Source: Dolomedes plantarius (Eukaryota; Arthropoda; Arachnida; Araneae; Dolomedidae). Taken from it: a stretch of DNA of 64,000 nt. Under the pieces are notes generated by a model, which was given only the letters and a program-made list of their open reading frames with translations, did no database searches and was not told where the DNA came from. Numbering within the stretch: the first letter of the stretch is position 1; every line of letters begins with the position of its first letter. Where the stretch lies: contig OU015496.1 of assembly GCA_907164885.2 (NCBI GenBank), positions 110,344,707 through 110,408,706 on the forward strand, written 5' to 3'. Below are positions 10,301-18,833 of the stretch, piece by piece. Both the position numbers and the translations under genes were made by a program.

Positions 10301-11810
10301 TCGTGTTTTCGTTTCTCAGAAGCTCATATACATATGGGGGTAGCAGGCATTCTGCAGCCAATTTCTCCGTGGATGCCGCTATTATTGATATTGGATACGT
10401 CATCTGGCTGCAGGTTTCATCAGCCAGTGCAATCTGTATAGAATGTAACTTAGCCTCTACTCTTTCGTTAAACGCGGACATCAAAACAATTTTACCCTGT
10501 GATGCTTCGTTACTAAGCGGAATATGTTTATCTTTCAACACGGTGATCTGTGTAGCACTGTCTAATACAGCGGGAATCTTTTTACCACCGATTAAAATGC
10601 TTACATATTTCAAAGCTTGAATATCTGGTTTAGGAGCGAAATATGGGGATACTATTTCCGCTATTATAGCGCTTTCTTCGTTTGATTTGCTATTCGGTTT
10701 TTTATACTGCTGGCTCGTAAACTCTTGAGGTTGTTCCGAACAGCTTTTCGCCAAATGTTCGGTGGATGAACACGCAAAACAATGTTTAATTGGTTTCGTT
10801 CTATAATTGTAACTCCGGTCTTCGTAATTTCGTAATGGTGGGGGAATATATTTGTCACTTCTTTCCTTATTCATCCCCTTTTGGTAGTTAGTTTCATATT
10901 TCGTAAACGATTTCCCTTTAGACATAAAATACAAGTCGCATTCTTTGGCTAACTGTAAAGGCAAAAAAAATGATTCCCCTTGTCTTATGCTTATGTGAGC
11001 GGCTGTCTCTGGATCTAACGTTTCTATTAGTTTATCTGCTATAATCATTTCCTTAAGGGATTCAAAAGTCTTTACTCTTCTTAATTTGCAATAGTATTCA
11101 AATGAAGTCGTTAATCTTGAAATGAATTGAATGTGGGTTTCATTTGAATTTCTTTTTGCTTTACGGAAATTTTCTAAACACTTTTGAGGCGTTGGCTCAT
11201 ACTCTCGAAGAACAATTAATTTAAGATTTTCGTAATCATTCAATTCTTCCTGTTTGACATAAACTAATAAATTAGAGGCTTTTTCTCCTAGTAAGTTTAA
11301 TAAAATCTCTGCCTTCAACTCCTCTGGTACCTTTTTGGTCAGGAATGCGCGTTCTAACGAATCAAAAAATACACCCCAATTTTCAGGTCTCGTTGGTAGA
11401 GCTAATGTTAAAGTACGAATACTTTTGATCAAACTTTCTACACTAGTCCCACCTTCAAAAGTTACTCTGGTTTCTGTCTCATCTGCATTTCTTCCCTCAG
11501 CCCGAATTCTAGAGAGCTCTAATTCGTGTTTTCTTTCATTTTCTAATTTTTCTTTTTCATGTTTTCTCTCATTTTCTAATTTTTCTTGTTCATATTTCCT
11601 CTCATTTTCTAATTTTTCTTTTTCCTCCCTAATTTGTCTCTGTTCTAAAATATCCTCTGCCCGTCCTCTTACAAACTCGGGATCTTTCTTGTATTCCTCG
11701 GATTCAATAATACTATTTTTAAGATCTGAAATTCTCGCATCGGGGATCACTTCTGCCCCAATTTCTTCGCAAAGAAGTTTAAAGTCCTCTTTCTTAAATC
11801 CTTTAAACAT
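7329..11810 (-). CDS. Gypsy-1 gag-pol polyprotein with integrase before reverse transcriptase
   Basis: Uninterrupted 1,493-residue polyprotein. Order seen: charged coiled-coil with three KLENERK repeats (about 60-105); gag core (about 110-330); C-x2-C-x4-H-x4-C knuckle CFACSSTEHLAKSC (344-357); aspartic protease with AVLDSATQITVL (414-425); integrase zinc motif H650/H658/C687/C690; integrase core D720, D780, E816; reverse transcriptase from about 1115 with YIDD at 1227-1230; RNase H with YSDAT (about 1360) and TDHNPL (about 1444); end NADALSRLF. Most Ty3/gypsy elements place integrase last, so this IN-RT-RH order is the Gmr1-like arrangement, also found in Gypsy-2. The protease triad reads DSA rather than the commoner DS/TG. 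The start is the first ATG after the leader, 198 bp inside the 5' LTR. It should be active as a replication polyprotein; no frameshift or stop is visible. Confidence 0.95.
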   Translation of the reverse strand: MFKGFKKEDFKLLCEEIGAEVIPDARISDLKNSIIESEEYKKDPEFVRGRAEDILEQRQIREEKEKLENERKYEQEKLENERKHEKEKLENERKHELELSRIRAEGRNADETETRVTFEGGTSVESLIKSIRTLTLALPTRPENWGVFFDSLERAFLTKKVPEELKAEILLNLLGEKASNLLVYVKQEELNDYENLKLIVLREYEPTPQKCLENFRKAKRNSNETHIQFISRLTTSFEYYCKLRRVKTFESLKEMIIADKLIETLDPETAAHISIRQGESFFLPLQLAKECDLYFMSKGKSFTKYETNYQKGMNKERSDKYIPPPLRNYEDRSYNYRTKPIKHCFACSSTEHLAKSCSEQPQEFTSQQYKKPNSKSNEESAIIAEIVSPYFAPKPDIQALKYVSILIGGKKIPAVLDSATQITVLKDKHIPLSNEASQGKIVLMSAFNERVEAKLHSIQIALADETCSQMTYPISIIAASTEKLAAECLLPPYVYELLRNENTITERDTEADEIYGWKRVECQTGNGSQKEQGETSQAINPVGESSNAEDKLDIYVVESETKKTDTNKEEYEAGTQKGDMETQLSEAAKLKLEQIKCETLQKVRKDVKCGKGIFFMVDDLIYHKDKVVGEAVSQLVLPKGRRLQVLKLAHESIFGNHMGLKKTKERIRLSFFWPNMTQDIADFIKTCENCQLRKPERASDKIPISSVVRLNLPFEVVNVDIIGPIEPPSARKHKYILCLQDQHSRWPEAVPLRSITAKATCDALLEIFSRTGIPNVVASDQGTNFISQLTQEFLKRLGSHPRFSTPGYAASNGLVERYNQVIKNMMHHIIRSNPSNWDKHIPFLLFAYREVPNCMTGVSPFKLMYGREARGPLAVLKSSWAGEIPIPLGLNKTVAEYLQDLKINLEKAAEHASFSAADKQKAYANYFNRRARMKEFSIGEQVYLLIPDSANKLYARWTGPGEIIERCNLHSYKVKLADGKVRHVHVNKIRQYHPRVQAVGVVFENEEEFGEIHPTPNSSNVNLEDILKQFECAHLNKTQVGELLTLLSKHHMLFTGNVKIAKVGAHKIRLKPNEERKKPFVYRIPESLKPKVDEQVKELLDLDLIEESDDEISYPVVCVNKKDGGMRLCVDFRALNIATITDDFPMEETAELINSIGKANVITTLDLLKGYWAIPMDPESKKLTAFKTHRQQYRFKVMSFGLKNASATFQRVMNIALCSYRDFARAYIDDIAIFSKDWKTHLMHLDSVLAKLRELNFTVNVKKCAFARPEIKFLGHIIGSGKHRTDPDKVKAIEQLPRPKTKKELRSVLGLCNYYREYIPNYAELAFPLTELTKKKVTDIIPWSDAHESSFHKLKTALMNAPSLFTPILGRPFIIYSDATQVGIADCLAQKFEERIYPISYASQKLTQAQQNWSTIEREAFAIVWSLKKFETWIFGAEIEFYTDHNPLPFLTRCAPQSSRLQRWVFALQKYNITMKHCPGAKMPNADALSRLF

Positions 11811-12008
11811 TTTCTTAACTTAACTTCAAATGTTCAATAACTTATAACAATTTGAATCTTCTTACCTGTCTTTTCCTAGTCACAGGTATTCCCTTTAATT
11901 CAGGTATGCACCTACACACACTCCTACGATAAGCACAGTCCTACGATACAGTCCTACGATAAACACTACCTCATCCCTTGAACATGCCAATGCTGGCGAC
12001 TGCGACAA

Positions 12009-12304
12009 TGTCGTGTATTCACACTACACCGAGGTTCTCTCTCTGGCAAAGGGACGATGAGGTAAATAAAACTAGTCGTCTAAACGACACAAACATTTAT
12101 TTACAATTTAACACAAGATTACAACCAAAACTCTGAGCACGAGGTGGGCAAACGTATTGCCTCTTACCAGACCCCGTCTCCTTCTCATTTCTCCCGACGA
12201 TCCCTTCAAACCCTAGGGTTCAACGCCCCCACAGCCAATCCCTCTGATTGGTGAAAGGGGGGGGGGATCACGGGGTACGGCACTCTTACAAACATTACAC
12301 TACA
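12009..12304 (-). repeat. Gypsy-1 5' LTR, 296 bp
   Basis: TG...CA-bounded LTR at the 5' end of the minus-strand element. It supplies the empty target for the transposon found in the other LTR. Confidence 0.95.
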
Positions 12305-12308
12305 AGGA

Positions 12309-13293
12309 CCTTTGTCAAATTTACTCGAAATTACTTGTTTTGGTTGTCTTTCGGTTTGGGTTAATAAGATAGACGACTCTCTACACTCAATTTCTCGTTT
12401 TCAGAATTGCATTAATTCAAGAACATCAAATTCTGTATTAGATTTCCTTTGTCTGTTGTATTCTAAACTTATATCATCTGGAATCAGTTTGAGCAAAATT
12501 GGACATAATAACTGGCCATATGTTCCTGCGGCTACGTTTAAACTTTCAAGTGATCTCACATTAATCTCTAAATCATCAAATAGCCGTCTGAATGCTTTAA
12601 TATTGGTCGAGCTTTTTACAGGATGTAAATTTAACAAGTTTGTCATGTGACTATTTATAACGATAAAATAGCGACCAAATCGGTCAGTTAGTAAATTGAT
12701 GCTCTTAATGTAATTTTCTTCTGTAAGCGAAAAACCTTTTATAGCGTTTAACACAACTCCTTCTAATAACATTTTTAAATATGAGAATTTCTCTGTCTTA
12801 CTTAAGTTATCATTTTCATGAATCGCATTTTTAAATTGCTGCCAAAATTCAATCCAAGAACTTGGATCTCCATTAAATTTTGGAATTGTAAGTTTAGGTA
12901 AACTTACAACTTTTCTTTTTAACTCATTGTTGTGTTAATTTTTGGCGAGAATTTGGCGATAAATCGACCGAAACATCTGATACTTTTTACATGCTCTTTT
13001 ATTAGCCTAGTTATTTTACCTTTCCATTTAATTATTTTCTCCGAATATTCTACAAAACCAATTATTTCATTTTCGATTTCATTAGAACCAATTAAATTCT
13101 CTATCTGAGCATCTAGAGCCTTTAACTGATCGCACTTTTCTAACAATTGCTCATTTAAATCCTTCAATTCTTCTAGTTTAATATTAGTTTCGACATTTTC
13201 ATCATAGAAAACAACTTCAATTTTTGAAATCAACTTCGTAGTTAAAGCTCTAACTGTGCTTCTTTTCTTGCGGATTTTATCTAACTCAGCCAT
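12309..13293 (-). pseudogene. BEL-A gag, N-terminal part
   Basis: Starts MAELDKIRKKRSTVRALTTK, the same start as BEL-B gag at 45579, with the conserved core SWIEFWQQFKNAIHENDN and LPKLTIPKFNGDP encoded around 12840-12900. Compared with BEL-B, the frame is shifted around 12930-12960 and 12990, so two separate open pieces remain (13293-12919 and 12772-12401). An in-frame TGA at 12401-12403 is at the same codon as a TGA in BEL-B (44683-44685). The coding continues to 12309, where Gypsy-1 interrupts it. Confidence 0.88.
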
Positions 13294-13383
13294 AGTAATG
13301 CATGCAGATTAATAATTTCACACTCACCTTATTTAAATCTAACTTTCGAATTTACCCGATCGTGGTCTCACGTTGTTGGGCGA

Positions 13384-13624
13384 TGTTAATTATTCTGGTA
13401 CTCAAATTCCTTGAGTATTCTTTGATCAGGTCCTGGTCTTTATTCTCGGTGAGAAATCATCAATTCTACACACAACATGAAGCACATTTTAAACACAAAA
13501 AAACATTTAATAATCTGCGAAATTTGATTTCAGACTTCGTCTAAACAGACGCCATTACATTTTTAAGCAATTCCTTTTCTAATCTATCGGGCGACGCAGC
13601 GCCCTCTATAAACAAATCTTTACA
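13384..13624 (-). repeat. BEL-A 5' LTR, 241 bp
   Basis: Matches the 247-bp BEL-B LTRs with several substitutions and small deletions, from TGTTAATTATTCTGG to CAAATCTTTACA. It is more diverged than the BEL-B pair are from each other, consistent with an older copy. Confidence 0.9.
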
Positions 13625-13830
13625 CCAGCCTATCAATGAATGAAGTCAGGGAATAGAAAAACCTCAAATATTGCGCGAATTTTCCAAAGCGAATTGCAGA
13701 TTTCTTCCTCTGAAGTGGAGTTGGAGAAACGCTTACATAATAAGCCAAAGCAGTAATTATATGACTGCTGGGTACTTTACCTGGTTTACCTGTCGTACAT
13801 TTTCATCATATGCCATGTAAACCAAAACAA

Positions 13831-14000
13831 GCTGGGTGATGGACGAATAGCTAGAGCTCTGGCATTCGATCTAGAGTCTGTTGGTTCGAGTCCCAGTGTT
13901 GTGCACGGATGTCTGTAGCAGTTCGGAATCGGCTGCTATATATTGATTTTTAGTCACTTACAGCAAAACATTTGCTAAACAAGACACATCCATCCATTTA
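13831..14000 (+). repeat. tRNA-derived SINE-like sequence
   Basis: The head resembles a tRNA with a clean B box (GGTTCGAGTCC at 13883-13893) and a plausible A-box region (AATAGCTAGAGCTCTGG) about 40 bp upstream. The downstream body is unrelated to tRNA. A related head fragment, GGACGAATAGCTAGAG, occurs again near 60027. Pol III-type promoter inferred; no poly(A) tail or TSD defined. Confidence 0.55.
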
Positions 14001-14330
14001 TTTCTGAATTTTTTTCCCCTACAGCTCATTTCTGACTATACTATACCTGATAATGGTATTATATATTCGTATGCGTTTGAGGGGGAAACTCTCGAAACAG
14101 CAATAAGCAGTGAAGCGAAACGAGCAAAATAGAGTGCTATGCGTAACTCTCAAGTGTTGGAGACGTGCTTGAATCTTTTATTTCGTTTGAGAGACGTTCG
14201 CTTTGGAATGATATGATCTAAACCACCATCTAAAGGTTGTACGAAACCTAGTAAAGTTCTCAATGTAAATAGTAATAAATGTGTGTGTTTTGTGTAAAAG
14301 GTATCTAATGCATTGATTCTTGTATATTTT
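14001..14330 (+). other. Possible 5' LTR or leader of BEL-C
   Basis: No gene. TGGTGCAAGAAGCCGG at about 14330 resembles a tRNA primer-binding site (TGG start) and lies upstream of a BEL-type gag start at 14704, so an old LTR may end just before it. No second LTR copy is in the window to confirm this. Confidence 0.3.
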
Positions 14331-14415
14331 GGTGCAAGAAGCCGGAAAAAGGCCCTGGAATTTCAAAAGTTGTGAGCGAACTGTGAGCTGTATCTGCCTC
14401 AAGAAAATAGAAGCC

Positions 14416-14593
14416 CAGTGGCGTAGCGAGAGGGGGCCAAGGGGGTCTATCATGCCCCTGGCGCCACTCGCAGAGGGGGCACCAAATGGTCCTTTTCACT
14501 AATTCTACATATTATATTACGATATGTTTTTCGGAAGGGGGGAGCCAAAAAGGTATCGTGCCCCGGGCGCCAGTTATGCTCGCTACGTGACTG
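14416..14593. mobile_element. hAT-type MITE, 178 bp
   Basis: Ends CAGTGGCGTAGCGAG and CTCGCTACGTGACTG form an imperfect TIR of about 15 bp. Flanked by a perfect 8-bp TSD TAGAAGCC (14408-14415, 14594-14601). The 8-bp duplication and CAG-type ends are typical of hAT. No coding sequence. Confidence 0.85.
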
Positions 14594-14703
14594 TAGAAGC
14601 CCAATTTAAATGAATGAAGCAGTTTCATTTTCGGGGATTTTTAAGGTATGAGTCTTTTTATTTGCAGTCTTGAGTGTATTGTAATTTTAAATATTACGAG
14701 TAA

Positions 14704-15540
14704 CATGTCCAATTATGAACATTTGGAAATGGTGAAAAAGAAGTGCTCTGTTGTGAGAAAGCTAACGACCAAATTGGTAAATAAAATCTAAAATATTTTG
14801 AATTCTGATTATGAAGTCGATATTGTTGAATTGCGGGGAATTATGACCTTCTAATTGAAAAAACTGATAATTTGAAAAGTCTTGATAAAGAAATTTAGTC
14901 ATTAATTGATTTGGATTCGATTGAGGAAGAGGTGATTGCTAGCGAAGAATATAACGAAAAATGTTTAAACTGACGAAAAATATTAAAACTGTTCTAAAAA
15001 ATTGCGCTATTTTTAGAAGGAAAATTGGTTAATAATATACAGAGATCGGTACAAAACTCAGATGTTCCAGGTCCCTTTCCAAATCAAAGCTACAGTGTAC
15101 TGTCATTGATTCCTAAATCGGTGGAACTTCCAAAACTGACAATCGAAAAATTTTCTGACGATCCAAAATGTTGGATAGAATTTTGGAATAGTTTTGAAAG
15201 CACGATTCATCAAAACGAATCGCTTTTTAATGTACAACGATTTTCGTACATGACGTGATATTCAACTGGTCCAACGTATAACGTTGAGTGCGGTTTAGAG
15301 CTTACTAGTGAAAAATTATGAGAATTGTGTAACAGCTCTTAAGGAAAGTTATGGTAGAAAGGATGTTAGAATTAATTCCTTTATGAGTAAAATTTTGAAT
15401 TGGAAATCTATCAAATATTCTTCGAATATTCGAGCTCTTCGTAGGCTGTATGACGAATTACAAGTTTGTAATCAAAATTTGGATGCGATGAATGATACGT
15501 TAGGTTCATATGGACATTTATTGATACCGATCTTGCTAAC
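14704..15540 (+). pseudogene. BEL-C gag fragment (old BEL/Pao copy)
   Basis: Plus-strand gag of a third BEL lineage. It begins MSNYEHLEMVKKKCSVVRKL at 14704, paralogous in position and pattern to MAELDKIRKKRSTVRAL of BEL-A and BEL-B. It carries the diagnostic VELPKLTIEKFSDDPKCWIE block near 15120-15190 and IRALRRLYDELQVCNQNLDA near 15430-15490. Early stops (about 14790), a stop at 15256 and frameshifts show decay. A MITE inserted at 15541 cuts the frame after GHLLIPILL, and no later gag or pol of this copy is recognisable. Confidence 0.8.
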
Positions 15541-15984
15541 CATAGGCGTAGCGACGGGGGAGCACGGGGGGGGGCAAGTGCCCCCCAACTTAACTTGAAA
15601 TAAATTAAAACGTTAATAAAAGTTCAGTTAAAATCGGAAAATTATAGAAAACTTTTAAGAAAGTTGGTTTTTTCTAGCGTTTTCAAAATGTAGAACTGAA
15701 GATTCCGATTATGGTTTTAGCCTTAGCATAGTTTTTAACAATGATTTGATCCACAACAAAGATTCAATAATATTTTTTTCTCACTTTATTTATATTATAT
15801 TTATTTTTCTTGTTGTATAACTTTTGAATACTAATCAAGAATCAATTCTTTTCTTATTCAGTTAAAAAAAAATCATAATATTTCATATTTTAAGGACCGT
15901 CCGGCAGTCAATGCGCCGAGGAGGGCCCGAATTGAATTCAATTCATGCCCCCCCATCAAAAGTTAGAAGCACGCTACGCATATG
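15541..15984. mobile_element. hAT-type MITE, 444 bp
   Basis: Ends CATAGGCGTAGCG and CGCTACGCATATG form a TIR. Flanking octamers TTGCTAAC (15533-15540) and TTGCTATA (15985-15992) agree at 6 of 8 positions, a decayed TSD. A second, truncated copy of the same family lies inverted at 36094-36506. The interior is AT-rich with G/C-run ends; no coding. Confidence 0.75.
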
Positions 15985-16030
15985 TTGCTATAACCCAAGT
16001 AACACAAGACCGTTGGTAAGTCGTTGTCAA

Positions 16031-16776
16031 CAGGGCCCGACTTTGACGCAATGGGGCCCTGGGCAAGGCAGACTTTGGGGGCCCCCTTCAAGGACCCCCA
16101 AAGTCTACCCAGAGGGGTCACGTCCCCCCCCTTCAGGACCAGATTTTTCACATGAACATGTAGGACACTCACCCAGGCCTCCCGTAAATCGGGACCGGAA
16201 TTTCAAAAAAAATTTGACCAACAAGTCAAAAATTTGAAAGGGGAAAATAATAATAATAATAAGTGTTAATTAATTAATTAATTTACTTTTTAATGTTAAT
16301 AAATAAATTCCTGAAATTTTCTTTTGAAATTCAAAATAGATCGTAGTCTGGAGTTATTACAATTCCCCTCCCCCCAAAAAATAAATAAATAAATAAACCA
16401 GAAATGCTTATGGATGTAATAGCGCCCTTTACACGTACGCTCTTTCGCGAGTGCTTGGAGCGTACGGGATTGCATGCGAGAAAACTTGCAGTGCGCTCCA
16501 AAGCAGCTTTCCCTTCCTCTCCGACACCTTCACACGTGCACTCAATCACGCGGGAAAGAACGTGCGTGAAAAGGGCGCTAATCTTGTTTTCACTATAGTG
16601 GGTGCCCTGTGCCCCATCCAGGATTTTTTTCTGTATCCGCCACTGCCCTCCTTTACTGTATTAACCAAAATCCAAATTCTCAAAACTATGTACAACTTAA
16701 TACTAAATTAAGGGGCCCCATAATTTTGGGGGCCCTGGGCAAGCGCCCCACTTGCCCATGCGGAAATCTGGGCCTG
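16031..16776. mobile_element. hAT-type MITE, 746 bp, CAGGGCCCG family
   Basis: Starts CAGGGCCCGACTTTG and ends AATCTGGGCCTG, with a perfect 8-bp TSD GTTGTCAA (16023-16030, 16777-16784). The same terminal type occurs at 35392-35894. It carries a smaller palindromic insertion at 16420-16580. The flanks belong to a GTTGG-rich minisatellite. Confidence 0.85.
16420..16580. mobile_element. Small palindromic MITE nested in the 746-bp MITE
   Basis: TAGCGCCCTTTACACGTACG at the left is matched by the reverse complement of ACGTGCGTGAAAAGGGCGCTA at the right. Length 161 bp. No clear TSD, so it could instead be an internal palindrome of the host MITE. Confidence 0.45.
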
Positions 16777-16912
16777 GTTGTCAACCATTTTTGGACATAG
16801 TTGGCCAACGGTAGGATTTGGCCATTGGCGCGGGGTTGATTCAACTATTGGCTTTCAGTTGGCCCAACCGTTGGTTTTGCCGGGTCTGTCAACGGTTGGT
16901 TGTTAGTTGGTC
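16777..16912 (+). repeat. GTTGGCCCAAC minisatellite, left of the giant-TIR element
   Basis: Degenerate monomers of about 60 bp built around AGTTGGCCCAAC-GTTGG-TTTTGC. The last monomer stops at TTAGTTGGTC and resumes at 28866 on the other side of the element in the same orientation. The array also extends left of the MITE at 16031 (ccgttggtaagtcgttgtc). Confidence 0.75.
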
Positions 16913-17040
16913 AGTAGATAGAAAATGAGAGTTCACCAACAATGCGGTTGCGGTGCACGGTGCAAAGGGGGCGTGGTCTCTTGATGACGTCACCGCTCCC
17001 TGGCGGCGTTTTTGAGTCAATCAGGAGAAGGCAATAATCT

Positions 17041-17619
17041 TAGCGCCCCCTTGCGGGAAAACCTGGAGCCTTGTAGTACAGCAGAATCTTGAAGAGAGTA
17101 TGTGCTCCGGGGAGCGCCACCTATAGGTCAAATATGGAACTAAATTACGTATAAGGTTACGGATCTATATTTTCAGTGCTGCCATCTATTTTATAAAAAT
17201 CACAACTGAATTTTACATTTAATTTTACAGAAGATATATATTTTTAAAAGTTTGTCCTGAGCGGGGATCGAACTCTGGTCCAGCAGGTCTCAAGTCCAGT
17301 GAGATAACCACTGGGCTGTCGAAGGTTGTCATTATACGGTATTATAAGGTATTTAAAGAGTGAATATTTTAAAGGGAACTTGAGAAATATGATAGAGGAT
17401 TCTGCGGTATATTATTTGAATTAGTTAGTTAATTAATTAATAATTATTTTAATATAATACATACTAAGCGCCCCCTAGCGGAAAAAACTTGAACTAAACT
17501 AGAACTTTAAATATTTAAGATTGTAAAACGATTTTACGCCGTTAGCAACATCTAGTGATTAAATTTAACTTTTGAAATCATTCTTTAGACATTTTTACGC
17601 TGCAGGCGCCATCTATTGG
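17041..17619. promoter_or_regulatory. Cluster of CTCF-like motifs in the left TIR
   Basis: Read on the minus strand, six sites resemble the CTCF core (AGRKGGCGC/AG): 17041-17057 (CCGCAAGGGGGCGCTA), 17112-17128 (CCTATAGGTGGCGCTC), 17179-17190 (AATAGATGGCAGC), 17468-17481 (CCGCTAGGGGGCGC), 17544-17558 (CACTAGATGTTGC, weak) and 17605-17619 (CCAATAGATGGCGCC). All point the same way. Binding is inferred from motif shape only. Confidence 0.45.
17254..17320 (-). other. tRNA-like module in the left TIR
   Basis: The minus strand reads like a tRNA body: an A-box-like CAGCCCAGTGGTTA, an anticodon-loop-like GGACTTGAGACC and a B box GAGTTCGATCCC. T-stem pairing is poor, so it is a tRNA-derived sequence rather than a functional tRNA. 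It could act as a pol III promoter. The mirror copy is at 28458-28524. Confidence 0.5.
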
Positions 17620-17970
17620 TAAAAATTACAACTACATTTAAAATTTAATTTTGTAAAAGGTTTTATTTTAGTTTAAATTCTAAATTAAAATATATTATTA
17701 ACTTACTATTTTTTTAACGACAGTAGTAATTAGTAAAAAATAATTATAATTACTTATTATTACTTTAAAGACATATCTAATTTATAAATAATATTTGAAA
17801 AAATATTCTATAAAAAGGAGTATTTACAAACCTTTTAACATTAAATCTATAAGAGAAGATATTAACAAGGATATTTTTACGCATAAAATTATTCAGAACA
17901 GCTGTTAAATTTAAAATATCTTTAATTTTCATGCTAATATCAATTTCAAGTGTAATATAATTTAGATATA

Positions 17971-18833
17971 TCTTTAAACCCATTTAAACATAACTTGAAG
18001 ACTTTAAATTATACAATTACCATCTAGAACCTGAAACTTAGAAATGTATGCGTCAATTTGATTATCTTTATACAGTTTATGTACTGTTTTAAATGTATTT
18101 TTCAAACCTTAAATGCTTTTAACAGATAAACAAAACTTGAAAACCATAAAGTAAAGGCGTGCTTAATGCATTGAGAAATCTAAAACCTATATCTTACTTC
18201 GACTAAAGCGTATGCTTTCTTCTAATGCATATAATAAATGTCATACTAAAATTAAAAAACATTTTATAGAGATAGACTTTTGATAGGGTTTAAACATAAA
18301 ATGACTTTGTTATCTTTAAACCCATTTAAACATAACTTGAAGACTTTAAATTATACAAATACCATCTAGAACCTGAAACTTAAAAATGTATGCGCCAATT
18401 TGATTATCTTTATACAGTTTATGTACTGTTTTAAATGTATTTTTTAAACCTTAAATGCTTTTAACAAATAAACAAAACTTGAAAACCATAAAGTAAAGGC
18501 GTGCTTAATGCATTGAGAAATCTAAAACCTATATCTTACTTCGACTAAAGCGTATGCTTTCTTCTAATGCATATACTAAAATGTCATACTAAAATTAAAA
18601 AACATTTTATAGAGATAGACTTTTGATAGGGTTTAAACTTAAAATGACTTTGTTATCTTTAAACCCATTTAAACATAACTTGAAGACTTTAAATTATACA
18701 ATTACCATCTAGAACCTGAAACTTAAAAATGTATACGTCAATTTGATTATCTTTATACAGTTTATGTGCTGTTTTAAATGTATTTTTTAAACCTTAAATG
18801 CTTTTAACAAATAAACAAAACTTGTAAACCATG
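17971..18833. repeat. 343-bp tandem repeat, left arm (about 2.5 units)
   Basis: The block TCTTTAAACCCATTTAAACA begins at 17971, 18313 and 18656, giving a period of 342-343 bp. The third unit breaks off near 18833. The units are nearly identical, indicating recent duplication or homogenisation. Confidence 0.9.

Larger units (their letters stand above)
5025..12304 (-). mobile_element. Gypsy-1: complete, young Ty3/gypsy LTR retrotransposon
   Basis: Bounded by LTRs that begin TGTCGTGTATTC and end ATTACACTACA, with a 4-bp TSD AGGA at 5021-5024 and 12305-12308. The intact target is visible in BEL-B near 44590. The two LTRs, after removing a DNA transposon from the left one, differ by one substitution and a G-run length (8 versus 10), so insertion is recent. 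The internal region carries one uninterrupted 1,493-codon gag-pol frame. A polypurine tract (TGTGGGGGG on the minus strand) abuts the 3' LTR. The primer-binding region next to the 5' LTR reads TTGTCGCAGTCGCC, without the usual TGG start. Confidence 0.95.
4540..13624 (-). mobile_element. BEL-A: BEL/Pao retrotransposon, 5' half only, split by Gypsy-1
   Basis: The right edge is an LTR (13384-13624), followed inward by leader, gag N-terminal coding (13293-12309), the Gypsy-1 insertion (5025-12304) and gag C-terminal coding (5020-4540). Everything downstream of gag, and the second LTR, is missing. The uninterrupted counterpart is in BEL-B: sequence around 44575-44600 reads straight through ataattAGGAcctttgtc, the exact point where Gypsy-1 sits here with AGGA duplicated. 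This makes BEL-A an older, truncated copy of the BEL-B family. Confidence 0.9.

Noticed and set aside
10040..10620. Frames on both strands over the Gypsy-1 protease-integrase spacer
   Set aside because: They overlap the uninterrupted 1,493-codon polyprotein in other frames and show no domain.
17254..17320. Functional tRNA gene
   Set aside because: A and B boxes are recognisable but T-stem pairing fails and no proper acceptor stem is seen; treated as a tRNA-derived module.
17777..17983. A 68-codon frame present in both giant TIRs (mirror 27795-28001)
   Set aside because: AT-driven composition rich in I, N, F and K, overlapping the tandem repeat; one substitution between arms changes an amino acid. 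Not supportable as a gene.
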